Position numbers and translations under genes: made by a program | Shown: positions 45,285 to 55,782 of the stretch, piece by piece | How positions within the stretch are numbered: position 1 is the stretch's first letter | How the letters are laid out: every line of letters starts with the position of its first letter | Source: Saprospiraceae bacterium | Lineage (GTDB): Bacteria > Bacteroidota > Bacteroidia > Chitinophagales > Saprospiraceae | DNA length: 64,000 bases | Assembly (NCBI GenBank): GCA_016708265.1 | Contig: JADJGA010000003.1 | Location: 777,468 to 841,467 of the forward strand | Direction: 5' to 3' | The notes under the pieces: model-generated | What the model saw: only the letters and a program-made list of their open reading frames with translations | What the model was told of the DNA's origin: nothing | The model's database searches: none

Positions 45285-48200
45285 TTACTGATCTATAATT
45301 ATACAATTTCCTTTGATTTCGACTGAACTTCCTTCGTTGCTAATTATTGCCGGATTTGTTGAACCCTGATAATTATGTAATACAACATTATCCAGTATCA
45401 GTTTGCCATTATTTTCAATAGCTCCTGCATTTAACCCTGCAGAATGGATATGAACACCCTTTAAAATCAGTCCATCACCGGTTGAGGGTGCTGAATTTTG
45501 GATAGTTGATCCTGTACCATTTGAGAATATGTGAATATTTTTAGTTAAATCACTTTCAATCACAACATGTTTATTTATAACCAGATTTTCATTTCCGAGA
45601 AAAATGGTATCATTAATTATTGAAGAATTAAATCTGATAGTATCACCGGTAGTTGAACAATTGATTGCAGCATAAAAGAGACCTGCACCTTGAGGATATG
45701 TATTATCCACTTTCAGTCTGCAGAAATTATTTAAGCAGGTTTTAATTTTCCATGTTTGAAGACTGCCTCCATCATTGGTTGCAAGATCTTGGATCTGAAG
45801 TCTCCACTGACCTTTGACCTGTTGATTATTGAAAGTTAATAATGTATTGGAAGGTTTATATGTTCCCCCATCAGTAGGGGGGCACTGAATATCTAAATTT
45901 GCAGATTGGTCAAAATTGATATTGAAATTATCATTACTTCCACATTTCCGATCCATAATTACAACATTCACATTTGAGGGAGTATATAATGTAAATTTCA
46001 GATCACCTATATAAGTATGTAAACCAGTTAGACTTAAAACATCAAGGTCGTTTATTATTCCTAAGTCTGTAATGGGCAGATAAGAATTGACTGTTGGAGT
46101 TCCTGACGGTGAAATAATTACAGGAACATCTATACTATTATAAACAAAACATGATTCAGTAACAAAGGAAAAAAATGCTGACCAATTGCCATTTCCGCAG
46201 GGTGAAATTGGTTTTACCCTCCAGTAAAATGTTGAAAGACCTTCAAGCATCTGAGAGACTTGCAAGTTATTGGTAGCAGAATTCGTATTTACTATTAAAG
46301 TACTGAAGTCTGAAATTCGGGATATCTGTATTTCATAATATGCCGCACCTGCTATTGTATTCCAGCTTAATTGAGGTTTTATGCTTATGTTTGTCGAGTT
46401 ATTGGCAGGAGATAATAGTGTAATAGATGACGCAGCAACATCAGTTACAATCAAACTTAACATCGAATTCTTTACTGTAGATCCGGATGTACCAATGACC
46501 TGAATATTGTAAGAACCTGAAATGCCATCAATATTTGAAATTGTCAGGATACTGCTTTGCCCTGGAATAACCGGATTATTTGAAAAACTATAGTTTACTC
46601 CCGAAGGTAGTCCTGCAACGCTTAAAGTTACCGGTTGACTGAATCCCAAAATACTCAATACATTCACAGCAATGTCTCCACTCTGTTGCGGACAAAGCAT
46701 AAGTGACGCCGGATCTAATTGCAGACTAAATGATGGAACTCCTGTATTAATTGTAATATTTGCATTATTGATATCAAAGAAAATATTGTCTACAGCTTTG
46801 ACCATAATCCTTACAGTGGAGCTTATCCCTACAGGCACAACAATTTCCTGAGAACCATCATTAGGAGTTGAACTTAGCAAAGTTACAGGAAAGGTATTGC
46901 CACCATCATAAGATAAAAGTATACTTACATTTACAGTATTAATACCATTAGCTGTTGTTCCTGCTACATCCCATGTTATTGCTTTAGTTTCTCCTTCCAG
47001 CCAGGTGGTTGCATAATTTTGAGATGTTATTACAAATGGGCCTGCAGCACTCCACAGTTGTAACAGTACGATTTATTTCCGAATTGCAACCCGCTACTCC
47101 TGTAAAATCGCGTGCAACGCCCCTGAAGTTCATGGTTCTTGAAACCGATGGAAGAACCTGCCAGGTATTAGTTGTATTATTAAGAATATTCGCTAATGGA
47201 GGAAAATACCTCGATGGTGAAGTAGTGGCAAAAATACTTCGAAACATAGGACCTGTTGTATTGGTAGAAACTGGAGGCATTGTCTGAGCAGGAGAAACAT
47301 AGCTGTTCATTTGATCCCAGTCATAGGAAATGGGATTGCCATCAGGATCTGAAGCATTTAACGTTAAAACAAATGGGGTAGATTTTGGTATAGTGTAATT
47401 TGGTTGTGCGGTAACATTTGGAGCATTATTTGCAAAAGTGCCAACTATTTGTGCACAACCATTTCCTGAACCTGTCAGAAATGTTTTAATTTCCTGGAGA
47501 CTTTTGGCATGAAAATAAGGGTCGCTGTTAGTTTGAACATCGGGACTGCAAATTCCTGCATATGCCATAATTGTTGAAGCACTTCCTGGTTCCATAGCTG
47601 TACTGGCATTCCTGTTGCAGTTATTGTATTGCAAGTATGGTTTGCATTAAACTGATGTCCCATCTCATGAGTGACATAATCAATTACTAAAAGGATCTCC
47701 AACCGGGGTTGGAGAGCCTGTAAACCTCCTGCCTTATTATCAGTACTCACAAACACACCCTAAATATGCAATTCCTCCATCTCCAGTACTAAAAACATGG
47801 CCAATATCGAAATTGGCTGATCCTATTACATTAGTACAATTATTTTGATTTGCTGTTAAGTCACTAGATGAACCATCATTAGTATAACCATCGGTAGCAG
47901 CATTATAATAAAAAACCAGATTAGTATTTGCAATCAAAACAAGTCTTACGGCAAGTTCTGATTCATATACTTCATTTACGCGATTAATAACTGTCACAAC
48001 TGCAGACATCACAAGTCCTGATTGAGCAGAACTTGTAGCCCCAAAAAAATTGCTGTATTCTCCAGTTGTTGCCTGAGCAAGCCTGTAACTCTTAACTGGC
48101 AATCCCCAATTCTTAGACATCATCGTTTTCCCTGGTTTGTCATTGAATCATCATTGACAAAACATTCCCATCAACCTTTTTTGAATTCTTTTTTTGAATA

Positions 48201-48674
48201 AACAATTCTTATTTGTTTATCATCTCTTTGAAAATAATCAATATAATATTTTCCTTCATCCAAAGAGGAAATGACAGCCCTGAACCCCTGCAAAGTATAA
48301 TCTATTCTGATGCTTTTTAACTGATCTGAAATCGAAACACCATAAAATGTTCTTATATCGGGATATTGCAGAGCCAATTCAGGTTCCATCATATAGTATT
48401 CTACAACTTTGAATTTTTCAGTCTTGCCATCCGGCAATCCAACATTGATTATCTGATCAGAATTTGCAACATCTTTCTCCGATTCTTTTGGCGAACTCCA
48501 CAGAATAGTTTTCATCATTTCGTCATCAAAATTGTAAATGACATACTTTTCGGGAATGATATCCCTGATGCCTTTATTTTCAATCTGATCCAAAGAAACA
48601 ACGTTCCATGATTGACTGAATAAAATAGAAAACTGAAAAAATGCCAGAAAAAACAGAAAAAATCTTTTACCCAT
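45285..48674 (-). CDS. Secreted reprolysin-like zinc metallopeptidase with P-domain (four or more frameshifts)
   Basis: About 1110 residues when repaired. Signal peptide KRFFLFFLAFFQFSILFSQ from ATG 48674. A propeptide-like region is followed by LPVKSYRLAQATTGEYSNFF, the catalytic domain with the zinc site THEMGHQFNANHTC (three His, one Glu) and the downstream Met-turn EPGSASTIMAYAGIC. After residue ~500 there are fibronectin/Ig-like domains (SGDIAVNVLSILGFSQPV, ISPCGNGNWSAFFSFVTES-like) and a proprotein-convertase P-domain (LTGLHTYIGDLKFTLYTP, VKGQWRLQIQDLATNDGG). No C-terminal sorting tail is seen. Breaks lie near 48130-48175, 47690-47756 (several), 47645 and 47055. A secreted protease for protein degradation is the natural reading. 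Confidence 0.75.
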
Positions 48675-48904
48675 AAAGTCCCATTTTAAAAAATGCAAAA
48701 ATAGAAATTCAATTGTTTATCTTGTAAAAATTGGCCTGAAAATCAATTATAAAAAATTATATTTTTAATTGAAAAACGAAACAGGATTTTTAAATACAAA
48801 AGTAATTGAATATCAACATAAATATTTTAATGATGCATCAATAGATCAAAATGTTGATTTTAGAAGATGAATTCTTTATATGACTCAAACATTTTTAAAC
48901 AATA

Positions 48905-50763
48905 TCACCATCCTATCCCATAATCTTCTCCAAAATTGCTGGATCCACCCCAAAAACTGCCATGCTCCCTGTCAAAATAAATTGCATTTACAGGACCGCT
49001 GGTTTTTTCTCTGAAAGTTAGTTTGTATCCCATATTGCTAAGGTCTTTTCTTATCCATTTTGGGATTTGTTCGTTCAGGATCAATGAACCTATGAGTTTT
49101 TCGTGATCACCAAAACTTGAAAACATCTGGTTTGTGATAAAACCCGGAGCTTCACATGCTTCCTGTACTGTCATATTGAATTCAACCATGTTGAGGAAAA
49201 ACTGGAGTAAAAGCTGATCCTGTTCATCTCCCCCCTGCTTTGCAAATGAAAGAAAAGGTTTACCGTCTTTAAGAGCAAGTGTCGGAGTTAAAGTTACCCT
49301 TGGACGCTTTCCCGGGGCAACAACATTGTAAGGATTTTCTTTTTCATCTAAAACAAAACTCTGCATTCTCTGACTCATCCCGATACCTGTATTGCCAGCA
49401 ATACATGCCGGGATCCATCCCCCGCTCGGAGTCATTGAAACCACCCATCCATTTTCATCAGATGCTTCGACTGATGTGGTTCCTGCAGTGAAACTTTTTA
49501 TATAATCCTCATCAAATTGGTCAAAATTGAAGCCTTGTTCATTATCAGAATTATTAATCGATTTTTTAAAGGGATTTACCTTGTCTTCATAAGGATATGG
49601 GTCTCCGGGTTTGACTCCCGGGTCATTTTTGTCAAAATTGATAAGTTCACTTCTTTCTTTTGCATATAGTTTTGAAAGCAGTCCTTTTATCGGTTCTTCA
49701 GGTGGAAAAGCAGGATCACCATAATAGAAATCACGGTCTGCAAAAGCCAGATTCATAGCCTGATAAAGAGTATGAATGTACCTGGTTGAATTGTATCCCA
49801 TGCTTTTTAAATCAAAATTTTCAAGGATGTTGAGTATTTGTAGCATTACCGGACCCTGAGACCATTGCTGAAGTTTATATACATCAATACCCTTATAATT
49901 TGACATAAGAGGCTCTTCAATTTTGACTTGCCATTCTTCCATATCTTTAAGAGTGATCAATCCTCCCTGTTCCTGACATCCCTTAACAAACTCCTGACCA
50001 ATATCACCTTTATAAAACCTGTCATACGCTGCATAGATGGCTTCTTTCCTGGATTTACCTGTTTTAAGTGCATTTTGTTCTGCTTCAACCAGTTTTCTGA
50101 GTGTTGCAAGAAGATCTTTCTGAACAAATATTTCTCCCGGATAAGGTGCTTCACGGATTTGTCCTTCGTGAGGAAGAAAAACTTTTTTGAATAAGTCCAT
50201 TCTTTGATCAGTTTCTTATCACGTTCTAGTGCGTTGGCAGTCTGAGCTTCTATAGGATAGCCTTCTGCCATTTCCAAAGCCGGAGTCAGAACTTCTTTTA
50301 AACTCATAGTGCCATATTCTGCAAGCATAACCATAAGTCCACCCGGAGTTCCCGGAGTAATTGCTGCAAGAGCGCCATATTGGGGAGGATATTTATATCC
50401 CTTATTCTTAAAGAATTCAGGTGTAGCTCCAGATGGTGCGACTCCCAGAGCATTTATTGCTATCACTTTTTTAGTGACTGGATTATAGATCAGGGCCTGG
50501 GTTTCACCACCCCAGCTCAAAACATCCCACATAGTGCAGGTAGCAGCCAGCATGGCACAGGAAGCATCCACAGCATTTCCACCTTTGGCAAAAATCATTG
50601 CTCCCGCTGTAGCTGCTAAAGGTTTCCCCGTAATGGCCATCCAATGCTTGCCATGAAGAGGTGGTTTTTGAGTCACGACAGGGAGTGTATTAAATGACTG
50701 GGTATAAACGTTGCTATTTACAATAACTAAAAAGCAGATCAAAAAAAAATCCTTCATTTTCAA
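48905..50763 (-). CDS. Gamma-glutamyltransferase-family Ntn-hydrolase (one frameshift)
   Basis: Secreted or periplasmic enzyme of about 619 residues, signal peptide FFLICFLVIVNSNVYTQS. The large-subunit start has AATAGAMIFAKGGNAVDASC and SWGGETQALIYN, and GALAAITPGTPGGLMVML. The self-processing site is FTAGTTSVEASDENGWVVS: the Thr before TSV is the likely nucleophile, but the usual TTH is TTS here. The small-subunit part has GIGMSQRMQSF and GKRPRVTLTPTL. Other members of this subfamily act on glutathione or gamma-glutamyl peptides; the substrate here is unknown. The break is the T6 run (plus strand) at 50184-50189; with one more base the protein reads TYSKKVFLPHEGQIREAP. Confidence 0.82.
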
Positions 50764-50953
50764 ATTTTATTTATCAGTTTATTGGTTTACAAAATGTCCC
50801 ATTAAATGCAAATTTAATATAAAGATCTTTTGTTTTTTATTAAAAAGATCAATATCTGATTTTTTTAACTTTAAATCTCTTGTGAAAAAACTTGATTTTA
50901 TGAAAAATTTAGAGTAATTTTGGTTTCTATACATGAGTATTATCAATAAATAA

Positions 50954-51967
50954 ATGATTATGTATAAAGATTGCAGGATATTATTTTTGGCTCTTTTTGA
51001 GATTTTTCTGTGTTTTTATCATACGGGACTGCCAGCACAGAAACCTTCAAGTAATGATTCCCACACACTTATAATTTATACCATCCCGTCAGTTGTAGAA
51101 ATGGACTGGACTTCTCCCGGATCTTTATCATATTCTGCTGAAAGTTCTTTTCTATTATCAGAAAAATGTGATTATGCCATGGGACATATGTTCGTTCAGC
51201 TCATTTCACCATTATTAAAAGAGCCTTTGTATGCAGGAATGGCAGTTAAATCAAGAAAAGGTCTTGAAAAACTTGTTCTTATCGATAAAATAGGTTTGGG
51301 TGTATTGATGGTTGAGAATGAAGGTTATCTTGAAAAAAATAATAAGTTAATAAAGATTATTGCCAGACATAGCAAAAATAAAAAAATTTCCGCAATTAGG
51401 ATTTCAATAAATGAAACTGCAATGAAGAGAGTTCTGCAATTTATTGAAAAATTCGACAAGACTGATGAATTTGGATATAAACCATCCAATTATTACGGAG
51501 GAGTATTTTGGCCTCTTTACGAAAACGAGGGAGCAGGTTGTTCAGCATTTGCTATGTCAATTCTTCACCTTGCCGGTTTTTCAATGGAAGAACTTGAGAA
51601 ATGGAAAGTTGAAGTAAAATTGCCGATGACATTAATTGGTGGGAAATTGAATAATGGTAAAAAAGTTAAATTCAGAGAAGTAATAGAAACTGATCAGTGG
51701 TATGTCGGACAAGGGTTGCCCGGTAAAGATTATATAAGTTTTTCAACTTATGATCCCTCACTTTTGTATAAATGGATAAATCTGGAGCTATCCAAAAATC
51801 CCAATCATGTAAAAAACAAAAATGATGTTAGTCTAAATAATATGCCTGTGATGGAAATGGATTATTCTGATAAATTGATATCAGAAAATGCTCCGATCTT
51901 TATATCAAGGCCTGAACCGCATATTTTTATAGATTACTTTTTTTCAAATCTGAAATCAGTGAAATAA
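50954..51967 (+). CDS. Secreted protein of unknown function, possible Cys/His hydrolase fold
   Basis: 337 residues with a signal peptide ending near LPAQ (residue ~29; start at 50954 or the ATG at 50960). The mature part includes EKCDYAMGHMFVQLISPLL and a later ENEGAGCSAFAMSILHLAGF. A His before a Cys in this order resembles circularly permuted NlpC/P60 or LRAT-like hydrolases (His first, then Cys), but this is a guess from two short motifs. Later: WYVGQGLPGKDYISF and a C-terminal FISRPEPHIFIDYFF. It is divergent from the gamma-glutamyltransferase gene, 190 bp away. Confidence 0.6.
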   Translation: MIMYKDCRILFLALFEIFLCFYHTGLPAQKPSSNDSHTLIIYTIPSVVEMDWTSPGSLSYSAESSFLLSEKCDYAMGHMFVQLISPLLKEPLYAGMAVKSRKGLEKLVLIDKIGLGVLMVENEGYLEKNNKLIKIIARHSKNKKISAIRISINETAMKRVLQFIEKFDKTDEFGYKPSNYYGGVFWPLYENEGAGCSAFAMSILHLAGFSMEELEKWKVEVKLPMTLIGGKLNNGKKVKFREVIETDQWYVGQGLPGKDYISFSTYDPSLLYKWINLELSKNPNHVKNKNDVSLNNMPVMEMDYSDKLISENAPIFISRPEPHIFIDYFFSNLKSVK

Positions 51968-52130
51968 ATACCTGTATTTTAAGATTCCTTAAAATGGGAT
52001 TCAATTAACAAATTTCCATTGTCGCCTTTTATTAATTAGTATTATGAATCAGATTTTTTACTCTGAAATTCAGGAATAGCAAATGCAGAGCTAATAAATA
52101 GCCCTGCATTCCATAAAACTATTGTTACTA

Positions 52131-52634
52131 CTATGTAAAAATTATCTGGGTTCTGTCTCCATCACACATTTCGTAGAACTTGCCTACGGTGATAATATCA
52201 ACCACATCGTCCCAAAGGTCTTCTTTTTTCAATCCGAACATTTCGACAGCGAGTTTGCATGCAAATACTTCACCCCCACCTGCTGTGAACATTTCAAGAA
52301 ATTCTCCTACAGGAGGAATATCAAGTTTGGCCATACCACTTTTCATCATTGCAGAAACGCCTGCTTCAACTCCGGGCAACACACCAAGTAATGATGGGAA
52401 AGGAAACCCTCCCGGCATTCTCATTGCCGGATTACCAACAGTAGCTGTATGAAGACTGTTCATTTGTTTTTTTGTGATAGCATCAAGACCAAAGAAAGTG
52501 AAGAATAGCTTTGCCTCCATACCTTCCATAACGGCTCCATTAGCCATCACTAATGCTGCCATAACATCTTCCAGTGCACCTTTAGCACAAATGATACAAA
52601 CCTTTTGTAAAGGTTTTTTTTCTGTTTTTTCCAT
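52131..52634 (-). CDS. DsrE2-type sulfur-relay protein
   Basis: 167 residues of the DsrE/DsrF-like fold, DsrE2 subgroup. KVCIICAKGALEDVMAALVM at the N terminus (two Cys three apart), AKLFFTFFGLDAI, AMRMPGGFPFPSLLG, and GEVFACKLAVEMFGL with the conserved Cys that carries persulfide sulfur in the family. It probably receives or hands on sulfane sulfur with the TusE protein encoded 48 bases upstream, downstream of the sulfide:quinone oxidoreductase gene. No membrane helix is evident. Last gene of the cluster. Confidence 0.85.
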   Translation of the reverse strand: MEKTEKKPLQKVCIICAKGALEDVMAALVMANGAVMEGMEAKLFFTFFGLDAITKKQMNSLHTATVGNPAMRMPGGFPFPSLLGVLPGVEAGVSAMMKSGMAKLDIPPVGEFLEMFTAGGGEVFACKLAVEMFGLKKEDLWDDVVDIITVGKFYEMCDGDRTQIIFT

Positions 52635-52682
52635 AATTTTTATTTTTAATATTTGTCAATAGAATTTGAGTTCAGGGGAATA

Positions 52683-52994
52683 TTAAACACAACTTGTGGG
52701 TTTTGGCAATCCTGCATATTTTGAAGACATTTTCAGAGGTCCTTTTGGGAATAATGCATAAAACTGTTTAATATCAACAATTCCTGAATTTCCAACTTTC
52801 CTGATTGTAAGTTGCTCCCCACCATTTACAGTCTTCCTTAAAAAATTTAAAACCTCAAAATGTTTGTCTGTCAATTCCAGTTCATCTTCTGCTGCAAGTG
52901 CCCTTGCTACTTCTTCATTCCATTGAGACGGATCAACTAAAAATCCATCTTCGTCAATTTTTACGCTGTTTCCAGCAACATTCAATTCTTTCAT
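52683..52994 (-). CDS. TusE/DsrC-family sulfur-relay protein (single C-terminal Cys)
   Basis: 103 residues with the typical FLVDPSQWNEEVARALAAED, LTDKHFEVLNFLRK, IRKVGNSG, DIKQFYALFPKGP and the C-terminal arm YAGLPKPTSCV. The penultimate Cys (CysA) is present, but the position about 11 residues before it, which is CysB in dissimilatory DsrC proteins, is Ser here. That makes it TusE-like: able to carry a persulfide but not to form the CysA-CysB trisulfide of sulfite reduction. No dsrAB is nearby. Confidence 0.9.
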   Translation of the reverse strand: MKELNVAGNSVKIDEDGFLVDPSQWNEEVARALAAEDELELTDKHFEVLNFLRKTVNGGEQLTIRKVGNSGIVDIKQFYALFPKGPLKMSSKYAGLPKPTSCV

Positions 52995-53024
52995 ATTTGT
53001 TTGATTTTTTATTGTTAATTAAAT

Positions 53025-53693
53025 TTAATTCATATTTTTTGATAAATTTTTCATAAAAGTAACTCCGAATCCAAGAGCTTTTTTCATTTCCGGAGTATTG
53101 ATCTCCCTCATTATTTTCCAGACTGAGTATGGTTGTATATCTTTTGTCTCAATACTCGAATATACGTGAATAGCATTATCAATTGATTTCAACATTTCAG
53201 GTTGTGTTAGATCCTTAACTGTATAAATTATCAGCATAATATTATCAGAAGGTCCTTGAGGTCTTTAGGTGTTAAGCCCTGTTACAATTTTATCGATTAT
53301 TGGTACAACATTCTGAATAAATTCAAAATAGCCTTTCTCTTCAAATTCTGCTAATTTTTTGGTGACATCGATAATTGTCTCATTGAATATCGGTCCAACT
53401 TCTTTAGAAAGATCAAATGCCATTTCTAAAATATTCATAACTTCTTTGAAATTTTTAATATTTCTCAGAAAAGTTATAAGCAGGTCAGTAACTTCTTCCG
53501 GATTAATTTCTACCTGACGTTTGTCCAGTTCTTCTACTGCTGTATCATAAAAATCTTTACCGATAATTGTGAGATCACCTGTAAGATCATCCAGTCCTTG
53601 TGTCGTAAGACGCTGTCTGTTGACATAGTCCAGCACGATGTCAATTTTTGCTTCTAAAGCGTCCAGTCTTTTATTAATTGCTTGTTCGTCCAT
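53025..53693 (-). CDS. DUF1641 protein (compensating frameshifts)
   Basis: About 223 residues. Helical protein opening DEQAINKRLDALEAKIDIVL, with LTGDLTIIGKDFYDTAVEEL and NIKNFKEVMNILEMAFDLSK, and a C-terminal half NIMLIIYTVKDLTQPEMLKS, PYSVWKIMREINTPEMKKAL, GFGVTFMKNLSKNMN. The two halves are in the same frame but a stop lies between them (53265-53267); allowing one inserted A and one missing T in this stretch gives the family-like linker LTPKDLKDLSDNIML. DUF1641 proteins of unknown function often accompany sulfide:quinone or formate-type oxidoreductases. Between sqr and tusE in the same direction. Confidence 0.8.
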
Positions 53694-53703
53694 GATCAGC
53701 AGA

Positions 53704-54942
53704 TTAATTGGTTTGTTTTTGTTTACCTGCCATCGACATATGAGCTTCGATTGGCATTTCTTTTCCTTTCAGAAGAATATGCCAATATATCCACCTGAAA
53801 AGTATCTTACCATAATGATTTATCTTAGTATTTTTAAGCAAACCAAAAGGTCCGATCCCAGGGAGCGGGAATGTACCCGGCAATGGTTCAGTATCGTAAT
53901 TGAAGTCAATTAAAGCTCCTTTACCATAGCCTGTTTCGATATAACAGTTGGCATGCCCGTCAAATTTAGCTTTCATTGGACGTCCCTCTATTGCACTCAA
54001 AAAGTTCTCTGTCAGGATCTCTGCGGCAAAATGTGCCACTGACCCTGCTTTTGAAGTTGGCAGATTAGCTGCATCACCAATTACAAATATATTTTCAAAA
54101 TCTTTTGACTGAAGAGTGTATTTATCGGTTTTTGCATAATTCATATCATCACCCAGGCCACTTCTCTTTACCATCTCATTGCCCATATTTACCGGAACAA
54201 TTGTGAGTATATCAAAGGGGACTTCCTGACCATCATATGACAATATCTTCTTATTGTCGTTATCAACGCTTTCAAGGTAGAATTCAGGTATTATGCTGAT
54301 ATTCTTCTCTTCAAGCAGGGCTGAAAGCATTTTAGTCGCTACAGGTTTTGTAAATGCTCCTGACATAGGAGTCACATAAGTGATTTTGACTTTATCCCTG
54401 ATCCCTTTTTTTGTGAAATAAGCTTCAGCCAGGAACACAAATTCGAGAGGAGCAACAGGGCATTTATAAGGTATCTCAGAAATGCACATTACCAGATTCC
54501 CACCTTCCCAGTCTTTGAATTTTTTTGTAGCGCAACTGCACCTTCTATACTGTAAAAATCAAATATATCATTATACCCAAAGTTTATCCTTCAATCCAGG
54601 TGTCATATCCGGCCTGGTCTCAGTTCCTGTTGCCAGAATGAGATAATCATATTGTAATACTTTTCCTCCTTCCAGGTAAACTTTATTTTCTTTCCCGTCT
54701 ATTCTGTCAATAGAGTTAAAAATAACATTTACTCCTGGAGGGAAGAAATCGTATTTTGGTTTAGTTACATCCTGTTTGGTATATATTCCAAAAGGAATAA
54801 ACAAAAATCCTGGTTGATAATAATGTGTCTTATACTGGTCGACAATCGTAAATTCCCATTCATTAAGGTCAAGTATTTTGTACAATTTGTTCAGCATCAT
54901 TGTACCTGCTGTCCCAGCCCCTAATATCAATAATTTCTTCAT
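53704..54942 (-). CDS. Sulfide:quinone oxidoreductase-like flavoprotein (two frameshifts)
   Basis: About 413 residues when repaired. FAD-binding start KKLLILGAGTAGTMMLNKL, the second flavin motif ILATGTETRPDMTPG, then MCISEIPYKCPVAPLEFVFL with the active-site Cys of the YKCPxAP motif, and the C-terminal FAD motif IFVIGDAANLPTSKAGSVAH. The end has the amphipathic, Trp-containing KILFRWIYWHILLKG used by the family to touch the membrane. Substrate sulfide is oxidised to polysulfide or persulfide with electrons to quinone. Breaks: an extra G in TGGG at about 54580 and one missing A in the A7 run at about 54524; with these the protein joins ...LKDKLWYNDIFDFYSIEG to the second half. Confidence 0.82.
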
Positions 54943-55027
54943 TTTACAATTATAATTTTAGTTTTTAGATAAAATAATTTTATTGGATGCAAAAGTATAG
55001 TCAGTATTTCTAAAACTAAAAAATATA

Positions 55028-55064
55028 GATATGACATAGTACAGTTTATGATATATGTCATATC
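55028..55064. promoter_or_regulatory. Inverted repeat and Crp/Fnr-like site between sqr and the regulator
   Basis: Perfect 11-bp arms GATATGACATA (55028-55038) and TATGTCATATC (55054-55064). Overlapping the right arm is TGATATATGTCA (55049-55060), a TGA-N6-TCA core typical of Crp/Fnr operators. It lies in the shared 144-bp region between the sqr cluster and the divergent Crp/Fnr gene. Confidence 0.6.
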
Positions 55065-55086
55065 TTTGGGGCAAAATATTATTTTG

Positions 55087-55766
55087 ATGTATTGCTCGTG
55101 CGAATCATGTCATATAAACAATACTTTCTTCACATTGATCCAGGAAGCAGGAGTTGATAAGTTTTGTCATTCAAGGTCAGAGATTAAAATTCCATCAGGA
55201 AAAACATTCATAAATCAAGGTGATGAAATTAAAAGTTTTAAATATCTTAAAGAGGGATTGATAAAACTACACAGGCTTGATATTAATGGCAAAGATCAGA
55301 TAATTTTTTTTGGCAGACCTTTGGATTATATCAGTATACAAAATACATTTTCCGAAAAAACCTACAATTATTCTGTCACCGCAATTGAGAATAGTACTGT
55401 ATGTATATTTGATATTAATGTCATGAAAGATCTGATCCAGACTAACGGGAAATTTGCAATAAAAATGCTTGAAATTTCAAGTATGGCATTGAACAGGATT
55501 ATCGACAATTCCCTTGAACTTATCAGCAAAACCATGTATGGCAAAGTAGCCAGCCTGCTGCTCTTTTTTAGTGAAAAGTTTATCTTAAAGATAGTTTCGA
55601 TTTACCGGTTTCAAGAAAGGAAATAGCGCAATATACAGGCCTTTCAATCGAAACTGTGATAAGAGTGATCTCAGAATTCCGTAAAGATGGGATTATAAAA
55701 GTATTTGGTAAAAGAATTGAAATTGTGAATAAGCCCGGATTAATTTCACTTAATGAACATAATTGA
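55087..55766 (+). CDS. Crp/Fnr-family regulator with Cys-rich N terminus (one frameshift)
   Basis: Probable regulator of the sulfur cluster it faces. Start ATG 55087; the upstream ATG at 55048 lies inside the palindrome. About 226 residues when repaired. N terminus MYCSCESCHINNTFF plus KFC at residue 27 gives four Cys (positions 3, 5, 8, 27), suggesting Fe-S or thiol/persulfide sensing. Cyclic-nucleotide-type barrel: IPSGKTFINQGDEIKSFKYL, EGLIKLHRLD. DNA-binding end: VSRKEIAQYTGLSIETVIRV and ISEFRKDGIIKVFGKR, a complete HTH. The break is the A4 run at 55574-55577; one more A gives SEKVYLKDSFDLPVSRKE. Confidence 0.82.
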
Positions 55767-55782
55767 TTCTGAATAAAATGTG

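Noticed and set aside
52683..52994. Dissimilatory sulfite-reduction DsrC
   Set aside because: CysB is replaced by Ser and no dsrAB genes are seen.
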